From contig JASAMV010008944.1 of NCBI GenBank assembly GCA_030248065.1, positions 31,595-95,594 on the forward strand: DNA of 64,000 bases, in the 5' to 3' direction. Below are positions 11,181 through 21,277 of the stretch, one piece after another (position 1 is the stretch's first letter; each line of letters opens with the position of its first letter). The position numbers were made by a program, and so were the translations under genes. Below the pieces are notes generated by a model. That model was given only the letters and a program-made list of their open reading frames with translations. It made no database searches and was not told the DNA's origin. This stretch comes from Rhynchonema sp. JSB1_4. Lineage: Eukaryota; Nematoda; Chromadorea; Monhysterida; Xyalidae.

Positions 11181-13260
11181 ATGCCGGATGCTCGATATAA
11201 GCCGATGGATTTCTGTCGGTCAGTTAATTTCTGTATGATTAGCCTTTCAGATTGTTTTATGATATTTCTAATACAAATGCTATCAGTTTTGCATTTTCTT
11301 GTATTATTTACACAGCCAAATGCGTTGGTGGGAATGGGTGCTGGCGGTGGTGATGATACTTGCACCTTTGGCCGGCGGCTTCGTCGGTGCTCGGTCATTC
11401 AACACCGGGGCATATAAGGTGCGTCTGTGGAGTGATCATTTGGTCGTTTGATATTGTTAGTGATTTGGGCTATTCCATGGTTGAAAACAACGACCAGACT
11501 GCGTCAGTCGGCAAAGTCAGATTTTCGCACTGTGCCATGTCGTTCGGACACTAATTCCGAGAATTGGTGCACTAATGGCGACCAGCGTGAACGTTGTTCC
11601 ACTAGATCGGATGAGCAATTTCTACCTCTACACACGTCGAAATTAGTGCTCCAACTCCATCGCAAGGTAAAGTCCAATTGCCAACAAACTGTCTTGGTCT
11701 GGTCCAACAAACAGTCGGGGCTGCAGAGTTGATACTGTTTGTGCTATTTTCGTGGAGCTGTGTTAGTAATTGTCGTGTGCCCTAACTAATCGCTGCAACT
11801 ATTGGGTGTTGACCGAAATATTGGGGGCCGAGGCGAATACCTTCCCGTGGTGGCGCCCGAGCAACGACGCTGCCGCTGTGGCAAATGGCAGCGCCGGCCA
11901 AATTCGCCGAAAACTTTCCGATTAATGGAACCATGCGCAAGCCGGAGCCCCGAGTGGCACCACATTGGACTACTGGCCTGCAAGGACAATGTGGGAAGGG
12001 GCGATGGTCCTCCTGAGCGGCTGGCCACCGCGGAAAAAGATGCGCTACGGACACAAAGATGAACGATCTAACAGATTGCTTTCGGATTTTATGTCACAGT
12101 ATTCCGCACCGTCCGGTATTGCATCGTTGTACATTGTTGTGGCTCTGCCTGCGTACATTTAATTTCTGATTGCATGTTGTCTGTGTCTGTCTGTCCGTGA
12201 TTTCGTCCACCTTCTCACCCTTTCCTGTCTTGGTTTTGTGTTTATTTTTCATTCCCGTAACTTGCACACCCTGTTTTGTATTTATTTTCATGTCCGTAAA
12301 CTCCACACCCGGTCTTGTAATTAGGCTTCTTTCATTTAATCTTCTTATTTATGTATTATTGAGTGGGTGTCGACGCTATAAACTAACTAACCGAAATATT
12401 GGTGGCCTTGTTTTGCAGCGTGGCGAGTTCCAATCACCCGATTTCGCCCCTCCCTCATGGGTGTTCAGTCCGGTTTGGTCCATCTTGTACCTGATGATGG
12501 GCGTCGCGTCGTTCTTGGTGCTCAAATGTGGTCAGTTATGATGATTTTGGCTAAAATATACCCATTTTATTGTTGTTTCTTTATTCGGAGTGTTGTACTG
12601 TATGTATAAACATAGCATGTGCATGAATATCATTGATAATAATACCCTGCGCCAGGCAGCTGCGAGTGTTGCGCGCGATACTGACGCAGTGTCGTGGCTG
12701 ACATTTCTATGTGCAGCTTCTCGGCACGGACAGCTAAATCCTGTTTACAGCACACCACACACAACATCTGACAGCGGCATGATAATCTTACTATACATAC
12801 ATTGTGAAACATCAGCAGTGAGTCAGTCATCTATTGCATTGCAGGTGGTGGTTTCAATCGGGAAACGGTGCCTCCATTGCTGATATACTTGATACACCTG
12901 ATCATCAATTGGTTGTGGACGCCCATGTTCTTCGGATTCGGACAGTTCGCAATGGTCGGTCGGTCAGTAGAGACAAATTGGAAGATTTTGCCTGGATCGT
13001 CATAATGACCCGTAGGTAGGAGAAATTGAATTTGATTCATCACGGCAATCATTGTAATGTTTCAGGCTCTGGCCGATATCGGCGCCATGTGGGCCCTTGC
13101 ATTGGCTTGTGTGATCACATTTGTGAATCCCTCTCTGATTGCTGCCTGCTTGATGGTGCCCTACTTGTTGTGGCTGTCATTCGCCATGGTGTTGAATTAC
13201 TCGATTGTGTGTTTGAATGGCGCGTCAATCAACGGGACCAATACGACCTGGGGATTTTAG
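11181..13260 (+). CDS. TSPO: Translocator protein (TSPO, peripheral benzodiazepine receptor)
   Basis: Five-helix membrane protein of the TspO/MBR family, in animals found in the outer mitochondrial membrane, where it binds porphyrin and cholesterol. Exons: 11181-11218, about 11314-11418, 12418-12530, 12845-12954 and 13066-13260 (TAG). The joined protein shows hydrophobic helix 1 (WVLAVVMILAPLAGG), then FAPPSWVFSPVWSILYLMMG, the family's PPxWVFxPVW signature, then LIINWLWTPMFFGFGQ, the NWxWTPxFFG signature, helix 4 (ADIGAMWALALACVI) and helix 5 (LMVPYLLWLSFAMVLNY) ending in LNGASI. The length and order are those of the family. The second intron carries a 566-bp retroposon. The very small first exon (MPDARYKPMDFCR) is the least certain part. 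Confidence 0.9.
11825..12390 (+). mobile_element. Non-LTR retroposon insertion with ACTA tail
   Basis: A 566-bp insertion in a TSPO intron, bordered by a perfect 12-bp duplication CCGAAATATTGG (11813-11824 and 12391-12402). It ends in CTATAAACTAACTAA, an (ACTA)n-type tail with no poly(A). Its last 80 bp or so recur at 8414-8492 with a different duplication, so it is a family. The GC-rich 5' part has open frames but no reverse-transcriptase motif that I can recognise. It is either a 5'-truncated LINE or a SINE that borrows a LINE tail. Confidence 0.85.
12598..12806. repeat. Short dispersed intron repeat
   Basis: This TSPO intron segment shares a conserved stretch (GTGGCTGACATTTCT followed by GTGCAGCTTCTC, about 12692-12726) with a CPSF73 intron at about 49440-49475. 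Inverted TGTATGTATA / TATACATACA ends at about 12599 and 12792 suggest a small terminal-inverted-repeat element. No duplication was confirmed. Confidence 0.4.
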
Positions 13261-14570
13261 GCTACAGTCCACACTCTTTGTGGTGACATGAGATTTGGGC
13301 CCGTCATTTTTGGCAACTGTAAGAATATTCAGAATTTACAGAGTGCTAATTTGGAGGTGAACCCCAAAAATCTCGTTTTAACTTTCACTATGTATGCAGA
13401 ATGTCACTGTGAAAGAAGTGCACTGTATTGCATTTCTTGTGGATGTATTGACGGTTGACTTGTTGAACTTATCGGTAATTCGGTATCTCCCGAACTTTGT
13501 ATTTTTCATTTTGAAATAATGTTATTTGCATAATCAATAGTTATGGTTCATGGAATATGCATTGTTCTAATTATGTTTCGCTGTTCTTTTACTCTCTCCA
13601 CCAGGATGCTTATTTTCGGAATTCTATTTCCTTGTATTGGGTTTTTTCTGTTTTCAAGGTGCTGGTTGCCGTAATCAAACACTATACGATTACATAATGT
13701 TCTGTGTATTTATCTTTCATGCTTTAAACTCCGAATCATCTACATATAACGCATACATTATCCGAGGATCTCTACTTTCCCGTTCATGACATACTGTACA
13801 TGAATAAAAATGCAATTTCTGTTGAACAAAAGTGCTTTGTGTTGCCAGCCCAGATCCAATCCAGCTATCGGCGTTTCTGGCTTGGCCTTCTTTTTTTTTT
13901 GAAGAACGAAATTCTACATGAGAAAGGGCACACGGGTAACAACGGGAGCATACCTATGTGCATACATGTCCGTCATCATTCATAATTGATGTGGTCATTG
14001 TGCATTGTCGTGTGTGTCACAGTTGTGTGCCCTGGAGACCAGTAACTGACAACAAAGTGCTCGCACAGTCGATGGTCGCATATGGCCTGATCATCAAGGG
14101 ATACTGCGTGGTTTGGTCTTTCGGGAAAGGTGTCTAAAAGTCCCACCCAACATTCTGTTTTAGTAGATGTGCCAGGTGAACCAAGCTACATTTTTACAGT
14201 CCGGTTTGGCATGTGACCCAGCGGCATTGTTCCGCGACTTGCCTAATTAGTTCGGGTTCCTGCCCACATGCGTGAGTGCCTTGTTGTCTGCGGAAGAAGA
14301 TACCTTTTTGAGATACGCATTCGCTTCCGGTTTTTTGTTGGATTTCCTATAACATGCTTGTTTCATTGTTGTTTGTCCGTCATTTACGCATATATTCGCA
14401 TTACCTGTGTACCTGTTTAGCAATCACAGCTCCTACGTGTCGTTTGATCCTTTTTATTGCGATTCGCCCTGATCCCAGACGTGTCTCGTTATGATGACCA
14501 TGCAACTTGGATTTGACCTTAGTATACTCCCAACATTACATCAGGCAGAAGTTGTAATGCTTGTCCATAA
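13261..14570. other. Gene-free flank between TSPO and the LTR element
   Basis: TSPO 3' UTR and spacer. Reading frames are short and show no family signature. ATAA at 14567-14570 is the left target-site duplicate of the adjacent LTR element. Confidence 0.5.
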
Positions 14571-14750
14571 AGATCGAGCGGGCGGGTTCGTCGGCTGTGC
14601 TTTTACTCCGGTCCCAAAGTTGAGTATAGATCGAATAGAATAGAATGGAATTACAATGGATCACGCTTAAATATCACTTTGGATGACACGTCACTAAAGA
14701 AATACGCGTAGAAGCTACGTTATGGGGTAAATACCAGTTATACTGCTTCT
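14571..14750 (-). repeat. 3' LTR of gag-only element
   Basis: 180 bp, two differences from the 5' copy (TTCGTC versus TTTATC on the plus strand, both at one CpG-containing site). On the element strand it is preceded directly by the purine tract. Confidence 0.9.
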
Positions 14751-15772
14751 TCTTCCCCTTTTAGCGAATAAGAGTGATCAGTTCTTCTTCGTGGTAGAGA
14801 AAGAGCACAGGTTCACGTCAGCGCTAACATGTCCTTGCGAAGCGATTTGAAAGTTGTTAATTGACTTGAATTTTCTTGGTCTTCAATTCGTAGGTTATCT
14901 GGACAGATAGGAGAGAATAGACCTGAAAAGCTAAAGGAAAATTTTGAAAATATTCCATGGTTGTTGGTGAAAGTGGCCAGACTGCAAGGCGGTTAAAACG
15001 CGCAACTAGGCACTGGCCAAAACAATAAAACTCACAACCTTCAACTAAACAGCACAAATCGAGCAACATAAATGAATCCATAAAATGCTGCAAATTCACA
15101 ACTCAAAGCAAAACTTTAAAACTCATTTTCATTCACCGCATCTCATCGCCGATTCAGACTTCTGCTGATCTTTCCGGCTGATCGTACTCCATCCACAGTT
15201 ATCTTCAGCGATGTCCCATAACTTCACCACAAAATTCAATCTAATTGCTCTCATTTCTTTGATCAGTGTTCTAACTTGCAAAACACTGACCTCAGGGAAG
15301 TGAAACTTTACAAATTGCTTGGGCACTGAGCTTCATTCGAGACGACGCGCTTGGCAAAACTCAACTAACACAGAAGCCACCAAGCTCATTTAAGGCTGGG
15401 ACAGTGCATATTGGGACCGAAACATGCACAACGACCTCCCAACTCGTTGTCTTTCCAACTCTAAGCAACAAAAAATCAAAACCAATATTTGCCTCATGCC
15501 TCAAATCCTAAAATCCTCAGTCATGTGCAACCACAAATATCGACTGCTGCTGTCGTCACCTTCGGTTTCTTTTCACCAAAGACGACCACTACTGCAGCAC
15601 ATAAAACAAAACAGCTCCATGCAACACAACAATACACGGGCCAAACACAACCATAAAACAGCACATATCAAATATTTTTTTGTATTTTTTATTTTATATT
15701 TTTTTGGATTTTTTCATTGTTTTCTAATACAAACATACATATCCATCTTTCCACATTCTAGGCCATACTTCA

Positions 15773-17857
15773 TCACTTTTTTCCTCCACCGCCACGCAAC
15801 CAATAGAAGTGATTGTGCACATCATTGCTTGCCTTTTGATGATCGATGGGCACATTGTCGTGATCGTCATTGCGAAACGAGTTTGTGCCGCGCCAGTTCG
15901 AACTGTCAGCACCATTCACCGATTCGTCGCACGGCACAGTATCCAGCGCACTCGGTGAGCTGTATGATTCGTGATTCTGAGCACGACGGAGCTGTCTATT
16001 CTGACGCTTTTTCTGATTTCTCAGACGTCGTGACTTGCTTTGATCACCGGTCTTTTCATCACACTGTTTACTGAAGCACAGTTGGTACAATTCCTGTGCT
16101 TGTTCAGCATTTACGGCGGCCGTCTTCATTTGCTTGTATGTGCCGTTCGGCATTGCACACAATTCGAGCCGTATTTTGGTGCTGCGCACGCCTTTCATGA
16201 AATGCAGTTTCAGAAAGCGTTGCGTCACATGGTCGTCAATTGTGTCCAATTCATATGCAGCCATCATCAAACTTTCCAGCTTGCTGGCGAATTCACAGAT
16301 TGACTGACCGGCATCTTGACTGTACTGCAACAACTGCAAATGTGCCTTGACATTCGCGAATTTTCGGCCATAGCAGTTGTCCAAATATTCCCATGTTGCC
16401 TTTAACGACTGTTGAATGTGATCGAATTGGTCACAGTAGGACTCAAGGGCCGCACCTTCCAGACTCATGCGAATGAAGTGCAGTGCCACATCGTCCTTCA
16501 GACCAGACTCAATAGACAATCGTGATTGCACACCTTTTCGCCAGACTCTGTACTTCTTCGGATCACCGTCGAATCGATCAAACGGACCTGTCAGCAGTCG
16601 ATGCGAACTGTCTTGCTGAGCAGACACAGCTGTTTGATGTGTCGACTGCGCCTGAACATGGCCGATCAACTTTAACATCAAATCCTCTGTCTTCTTTTGC
16701 TGCACGTCAATATTCTGTTGCTGTTTCTTCAGCACCTTGTCGGACAACGTCTGCAATGCAGATGCATCCGTCTGGTCGTTTCTCGACTCGCGTGACGACT
16801 TTGCATCGCAACTGCTTGACGAACGCACATTTTCCTTAACACAATTTCCAAATGGCTCCACGTCATCTCTGTCCGATTCTTCGACATTGCGGCATTCGGA
16901 AACTTTGTGCGTGGGCTTTTCTTCGGAATTGTGACACGACTTATTCGACAACTTTTCACTGGCACTGCAGCTACTTTTCGAATAATAGCCTTGATCGTCA
17001 CAGTCATCATGTTTGTCTTGTTCTTTCAACATGCCACGACGTTGCTGTTTGTGTGGATCTGTTTCAGCTGCCAGCGTGGCTTTTGCTGATCCGACGCCAG
17101 CAACAATTCGACTTCCAACTTGGCGCAACCCATTCCACAGCGTTGTCGCACCGACTTTCATGGGCGATCTTGTCGTATCGTGCCTCATGGGCGATCTTTT
17201 ATCGACCCAGTCACCGGCCGATCTTTTTGTTGCATCGTGCTTCATGGGCGATCTTTTATCGACCCAATCACCAGCCGATCTTTTCGTTGTATCGAGCTTC
17301 ATGGGCGATCTTGTATCGACCCAATCACCAGCCGATCTCTCTTTCTCCCCGTCCCGTTCAGTTAGACTCAAATCACATGGTATCAATTGACAATCACTGG
17401 GAATCACACAAGCAGAATCCTGAGAGGCATTTCGAATTTTTTCTTTCTCATCGCTATCGGGCTTCGCTTCGCGGATTTCACACGGTTGATCGTTGTCCAT
17501 GGACCTTTCGTGCTGCAACTGAGCTCGAATCAGTCTGTCATCGTCAACGTTCAGCAGAACATGGCCATACTTTGTGCAGATGCTGTTGATTGCATACGCC
17601 AAGCGACGGTATACAGTATCCCAGTGATCAAAATGGATGACCGGCCAATTTCCAAATTTATCAATGAACTGGCGGTACAGTCTCATATCAGATCCCAAAC
17701 TGGCCTGTAACACCATTTGTAGTCGCAGCGTCGTCGTCGCATCGCATTTGTCGACCATTTGTTCAAGCCACGTAATCAATTCGCTCATTTCGCAAGGTCT
17801 TGTATCGGTAACAAGCCGCAAAACAGCAGAATTTCCGGCGCGGGCACGCGGGATCAT
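15773..17857 (-). CDS. Gag-like protein, 694 codons, with 19-residue tandem repeats
   Basis: Single open frame of the LTR element. Residues about 430-600 form a retrotransposon capsid-type domain (RFDGDPKKYRVWRKGV, LHFIRMSLEGAALE, LDNCYGRKF, SICEFASKLESLM, RFLKLHFMKGV), the helical pattern of gag proteins of metazoan LTR elements. The part before it is hydrophilic and holds three tandem copies of a 19-residue unit KRSAGDWVDKRSPMKHDAT (57-bp DNA repeats at about 17168-17340) plus a fourth partial SPMK. The part after it is basic (SRRLRNQKKRQNRQLRR) and could bind RNA; no CCHC zinc knuckle, protease, RT, RNase H or integrase is present. The ATG at 17857 lies only 18 bases from the LTR and overlaps the primer site; the next in-frame ATG at 17788 (MSELITWLEQM) is a good alternative start. 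Confidence 0.85.
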   Translation of the reverse strand: MIPRARAGNSAVLRLVTDTRPCEMSELITWLEQMVDKCDATTTLRLQMVLQASLGSDMRLYRQFIDKFGNWPVIHFDHWDTVYRRLAYAINSICTKYGHVLLNVDDDRLIRAQLQHERSMDNDQPCEIREAKPDSDEKEKIRNASQDSACVIPSDCQLIPCDLSLTERDGEKERSAGDWVDTRSPMKLDTTKRSAGDWVDKRSPMKHDATKRSAGDWVDKRSPMRHDTTRSPMKVGATTLWNGLRQVGSRIVAGVGSAKATLAAETDPHKQQRRGMLKEQDKHDDCDDQGYYSKSSCSASEKLSNKSCHNSEEKPTHKVSECRNVEESDRDDVEPFGNCVKENVRSSSSCDAKSSRESRNDQTDASALQTLSDKVLKKQQQNIDVQQKKTEDLMLKLIGHVQAQSTHQTAVSAQQDSSHRLLTGPFDRFDGDPKKYRVWRKGVQSRLSIESGLKDDVALHFIRMSLEGAALESYCDQFDHIQQSLKATWEYLDNCYGRKFANVKAHLQLLQYSQDAGQSICEFASKLESLMMAAYELDTIDDHVTQRFLKLHFMKGVRSTKIRLELCAMPNGTYKQMKTAAVNAEQAQELYQLCFSKQCDEKTGDQSKSRRLRNQKKRQNRQLRRAQNHESYSSPSALDTVPCDESVNGADSSNWRGTNSFRNDDHDNVPIDHQKASNDVHNHFYWLRGGGGKK

Positions 17858-17875
17858 TACGACGCAGGTGACACC

Positions 17876-18055
17876 AGATCGAGCGGGCGGGTTTATCGGC
17901 TGTGCTTTTACTCCGGTCCCAAAGTTGAGTATAGATCGAATAGAATAGAATGGAATTACAATGGATCACGCTTAAATATCACTTTGGATGACACGTCACT
18001 AAAGAAATACGCGTAGAAGCTACGTTATGGGGTAAATACCAGTTATACTGCTTCT
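17876..18055 (-). repeat. 5' LTR of gag-only element
   Basis: 180 bp, direct duplicate of 14571-14750. On the element strand it starts AGAAGCAGTATAAC and ends CGCTCGATCT, so the outermost bases are AGA...TCT instead of the usual TG...CA. It carries the promoter-like TATTTAAG. Confidence 0.9.
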
Positions 18056-19617
18056 ATAACTGACGCTCGCAGATGTCTGTGCACGTCTGCCCATCTCTTC
18101 TCAGGATGCCCTTTCCCCGTTCCCATTTGAAAATATCACCACTGCTCTTTTTATGCGCGTTCCAGGATATGTTTCCTTGCATGCGCATAAAAACCAATCT
18201 TGGATGAAAAAAACCGGCGTCGGCAACAAAAAACACGTGTGTGTGTGTGTGTGAACGAGAAGAAATAACGATGGAATTTTATATTTCGATTTATGGAACG
18301 TAAGCATTGACTTTTGATTAATGGGTACTGTTTTTGTGCCTTGCGACCACTTATGACGGTGCCGAATAAAAACATGTCCTAACCTTGAATGACTCTGTGT
18401 AGGCGTGATATAAATCTAACTGTTGCAGCTTTGTTGACCCACCTGCTGCACTGTAATCCTTGTTTTGTCTGGACCACGTCTTACATACCTATATTTTATC
18501 TCCGTGTAATTCGATTTTTCATCGGTTTCTATGTTAGTCTTATTCCGTTGTTCCCGTCAGCCGCAGAGTTTGGGTTAAGGCAGGGTTCAGGTTCAGATGT
18601 GTGTACGTTATCATCTCCCAGACAGGTGCAGTCCAAATTATTTTCGACACGAAAAGTACCGCAACAGCCAGCCTCGCCTTATCTCACTATTATTTTAGGC
18701 TATCAGTATATTGAATACCTACCTAGACACCCGTTGCTTTATTTTATTAACAGACCATTGTGTATTTCACGATTAGGGTGTAACTAAATAATGCCCTGTT
18801 GTTTTCATAGCCTTCGGCTCATTTCATGCAGTCACGTTATCGGAAAATGCTTCTTTTGTCAGTTTTGATGAAATTTGTCTTAGTTTTTCGTCCCTAACGC
18901 CCCGGGCGCACAATAAGGTATTGCTTTTTTGATAAAACGTGAAATGAACCAGCCGGCAGGTACAGTTTATCGGTTTGATGGAAGACTTTTCAGTGCGCAA
19001 TTTTATCGAGGTTTTGCACTGAAGCTGCTGGTTTTTAGCGCATTTCGCATACACTGTTATGTATAACTTTACGTTTGTACGTACATATGGCGCAAGGCGC
19101 GCATATTTCGTTGAAAACAACTGTAGAAAGTGTTACCGCGGTGCGCAAATGCTCATATCACGTTTATTGTTCGCACTCCAAAGCGTTGAACCTGTTTGTT
19201 TGCTTTGCCAAGGCTGACTCATTGACTGAGCAGCAACATATCGCGATCTCACGTTTTCATCTGGAAAGTCAGCAATTTTGGGCGTATTAGGTACATAACA
19301 CTTGCATACATAAGCATCGAATTTTTGTCAAAGGAGCGGAAATGGGCTAAAGAGTTGAAGTTTGTGAATACGAACAGTTCTGGTTTGGAACTTTTCCCAA
19401 GGCATATACTGTACTTGTTTAGTTGCTCTTGGCGTTTCTCCTGTCCCTGTATGCAGTATCTGGCCTTGATCTTGCCCTAAACAGTGCACAAGAGTAGCTC
19501 ACGCACGCACACAGTGCAATGTACATTTAGGTACATTAGGTACTGTTGTACATATAGTGACGAGAAGTTTAGTAACGGGTCACTACCACCGCGCTGCCGT
19601 TGATGTCGAGATAAAGC
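18056..19617. other. Gene-free region right of the LTR element
   Basis: Short frames only, without splice or family signatures. It includes a (TG)n microsatellite at about 18236-18254. Confidence 0.5.
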
Positions 19618-19623
19618 CAAGTA

Positions 19624-19982
19624 TAGTCCAGCCACGAACTCATGAGACGACTTTTTTTTGAAATTGGCTTGTGCGGATCCAACAATGTTCCGGTTCCACG
19701 TATTTCGGAAATGAAAGAAAGAGAAACGCACGTATTTTTTTAAAAACACGCTCTCCACTCGGTGCGTAAATTCCCTTTTGACTCCCAAAACATTTGTGTG
19801 CTGAACAACGCTGCTGTTCGCGTAAGCACGCAACAAATTGAGGTCAGCCAGCTGGAACTTGTCATCATCTCCCTCAGCCAATCTCTTTCTTTTGTTTGCG
19901 AAAACACGTGTATCTGGAGCATTTTTGAATGCGGCCAAGCAAGCTTTAAAAAAAGTCGTCTCATGAGCTGGTGGCTGGACTA
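19624..19982. mobile_element. Tc1/mariner-like MITE
   Basis: A 359-bp element with imperfect inverted ends TAGTCCAGCCAC (left) and GTGGCTGGACTA (right), extending inwards through CTCATGAGACGACTTTTTTT to about 45 bp on each side. It is bordered by TA (19622-19623, 19983-19984), consistent with a TA target. No transposase is present. Mirrored peptides read across the two arms are artefacts of the inverted repeat. Confidence 0.75.
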
Positions 19983-20920
19983 TACCTAGATACATACACA
20001 GTATGTGTATGATGAGATGGTGATGAAATGCAAAATATACAAAAAAGCCACATAGTCAGAATCTTCTATCCTGGGTACTTTTTCTTTCTCCTGGTCCTGT
20101 GCACTGTCCATAGCACGGCAGGTATACACGTAGGTACTATTGCCTACAGCTGGTATGCAAGCACTTGGCCAAAGCCGAACACTTTCGAATGTACATATAA
20201 GCACTTGAGCTGCCCGTCCATCGTTACAGAAACCGGTTTCATTCGGCCGTCATTTTTATCTTGAAAAGATTCACACATGTCTGCGTCACGCAACAAAAGT
20301 GTATTACCACATATGTAGCTTGAGAATTGAATGTAGATTGTGCGGAATTTTTCGTTAAAAAATATTAGCTATAAATATTTTCAGCTGAAACATGATCAAA
20401 TCAATGAATTTGTGCCATTACATGAGGATCCAATCATCTTAGTTTTATGCAATTTTTTTTCAGTTTTCTTGTTTTAAGGTACGTACATACATGTATGTAT
20501 GTATTATATGCATAATTGTACCTGCTGGTCGTTTGTACCTTTATTTGCAACTTACGTATGTATGTTGATGCGTTTGCAGGCAATGCACCCTTGTACATAT
20601 TTATTGAAGTTTTTGCCGCCTACTCATGGCTCAGCGTGATTGGTCACTTTTTATACATTATACCTGAATTTCATTGCACTTGCCTGTTATTTTACTGTTT
20701 GTACTATAGAACTTTGCTTAAGTTTCGCAACAGGTTTCGCTGTTTAGGTAGGCGGAATGCATAAACATGTCTACACACAGCTGCAACCGGCAAGCTGCAG
20801 ACTGAACTAGGAGGTAATTATTCACGTTTTCGGTTTTTGTTGCTCATCAGCTCTTGTAGGTTTTGTGTTTGGGAAACAAGAAAGTTAGCGCTCCATATAT
20901 GCATACGTGGACGTGTATTC
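19983..20920. other. Gene-free region with TACATA simple repeats
   Basis: AT-rich, no gene. It has a GTACGTACATACATGTATGT type patch at about 20478-20512; similar ATGTACATATGTAGG words recur at about 23358-23385. Confidence 0.45.
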
Positions 20921-21277
20921 TTACCGGAGTTTTTCCATACAATCCCAGCCCTCTGAAGGCTCTGTTCGGAAACGTTTCCATAGAGCCCCGGGGCTCTATT
21001 TGGGGTGAAAAGCTATCCAAAACTCGACCAAGTTTCTTCACAAAAGAGACACAAATAGGTAATTTTTGCACATTTTTCAGCAGAATCTGCTTTAAGATTG
21101 AATTACGCATGCTTGGAAGCAATCGTGATAACATTCAATAACGTTAACAATGATTTCCAGTGGTCTCAAAACCTGCTACCCATAAACCGCTAGGGTTTTA
21201 TTCTGAAACATTTCGAATAGAGCCTCCGGGCTCCACAGACCCACCGCTGGGGGCTTTATGTGGAAAACTCCGGTAAT
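20921..21277. mobile_element. Terminal-inverted-repeat element, TTACCGGAGTTTT ends
   Basis: Inverted ends TTACCGGAGTTTTTCCA (20921) and TGGAAAACTCCGGTAA (to 21276) enclose about 355 bp. The interior has G/C palindromes, including a perfect 16-bp AGAGCCCCGGGGCTCT at about 20982-20997, and a related GAGCCTCCGGGCTC at about 21221-21234. No exact target duplication was found, so the type is unassigned. There is no coding content. Confidence 0.6.

Larger units (their letters stand above)
14571..18055 (-). mobile_element. Gag-only LTR retrotransposon (minus strand)
   Basis: A 3,485-bp element with two 180-bp long terminal repeats, 17876-18055 (5' in its own orientation) and 14571-14750 (3'), which differ at only two bases by my reading. 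ATAA borders it on both sides (14567-14570, 18056-18059), a 4-bp target-site duplication. Read on the minus strand, a purine tract AAAAGGGGAAG lies directly before the 3' repeat, and TGGTGTCACC, a TGG-type primer binding site candidate, overlaps the end of the 5' repeat. A TATTTAAG box lies inside the repeat. The only long frame is gag; about 1 kb of non-coding DNA follows it, where pol would be expected. The near identity of the repeats indicates a recent insertion, so mobility must be supplied in trans. Confidence 0.9.

Noticed and set aside
11782..12062. Frames inside the TSPO-intron retroposon as a host gene
   Set aside because: They lie within a 12-bp target duplication and show no known domain.
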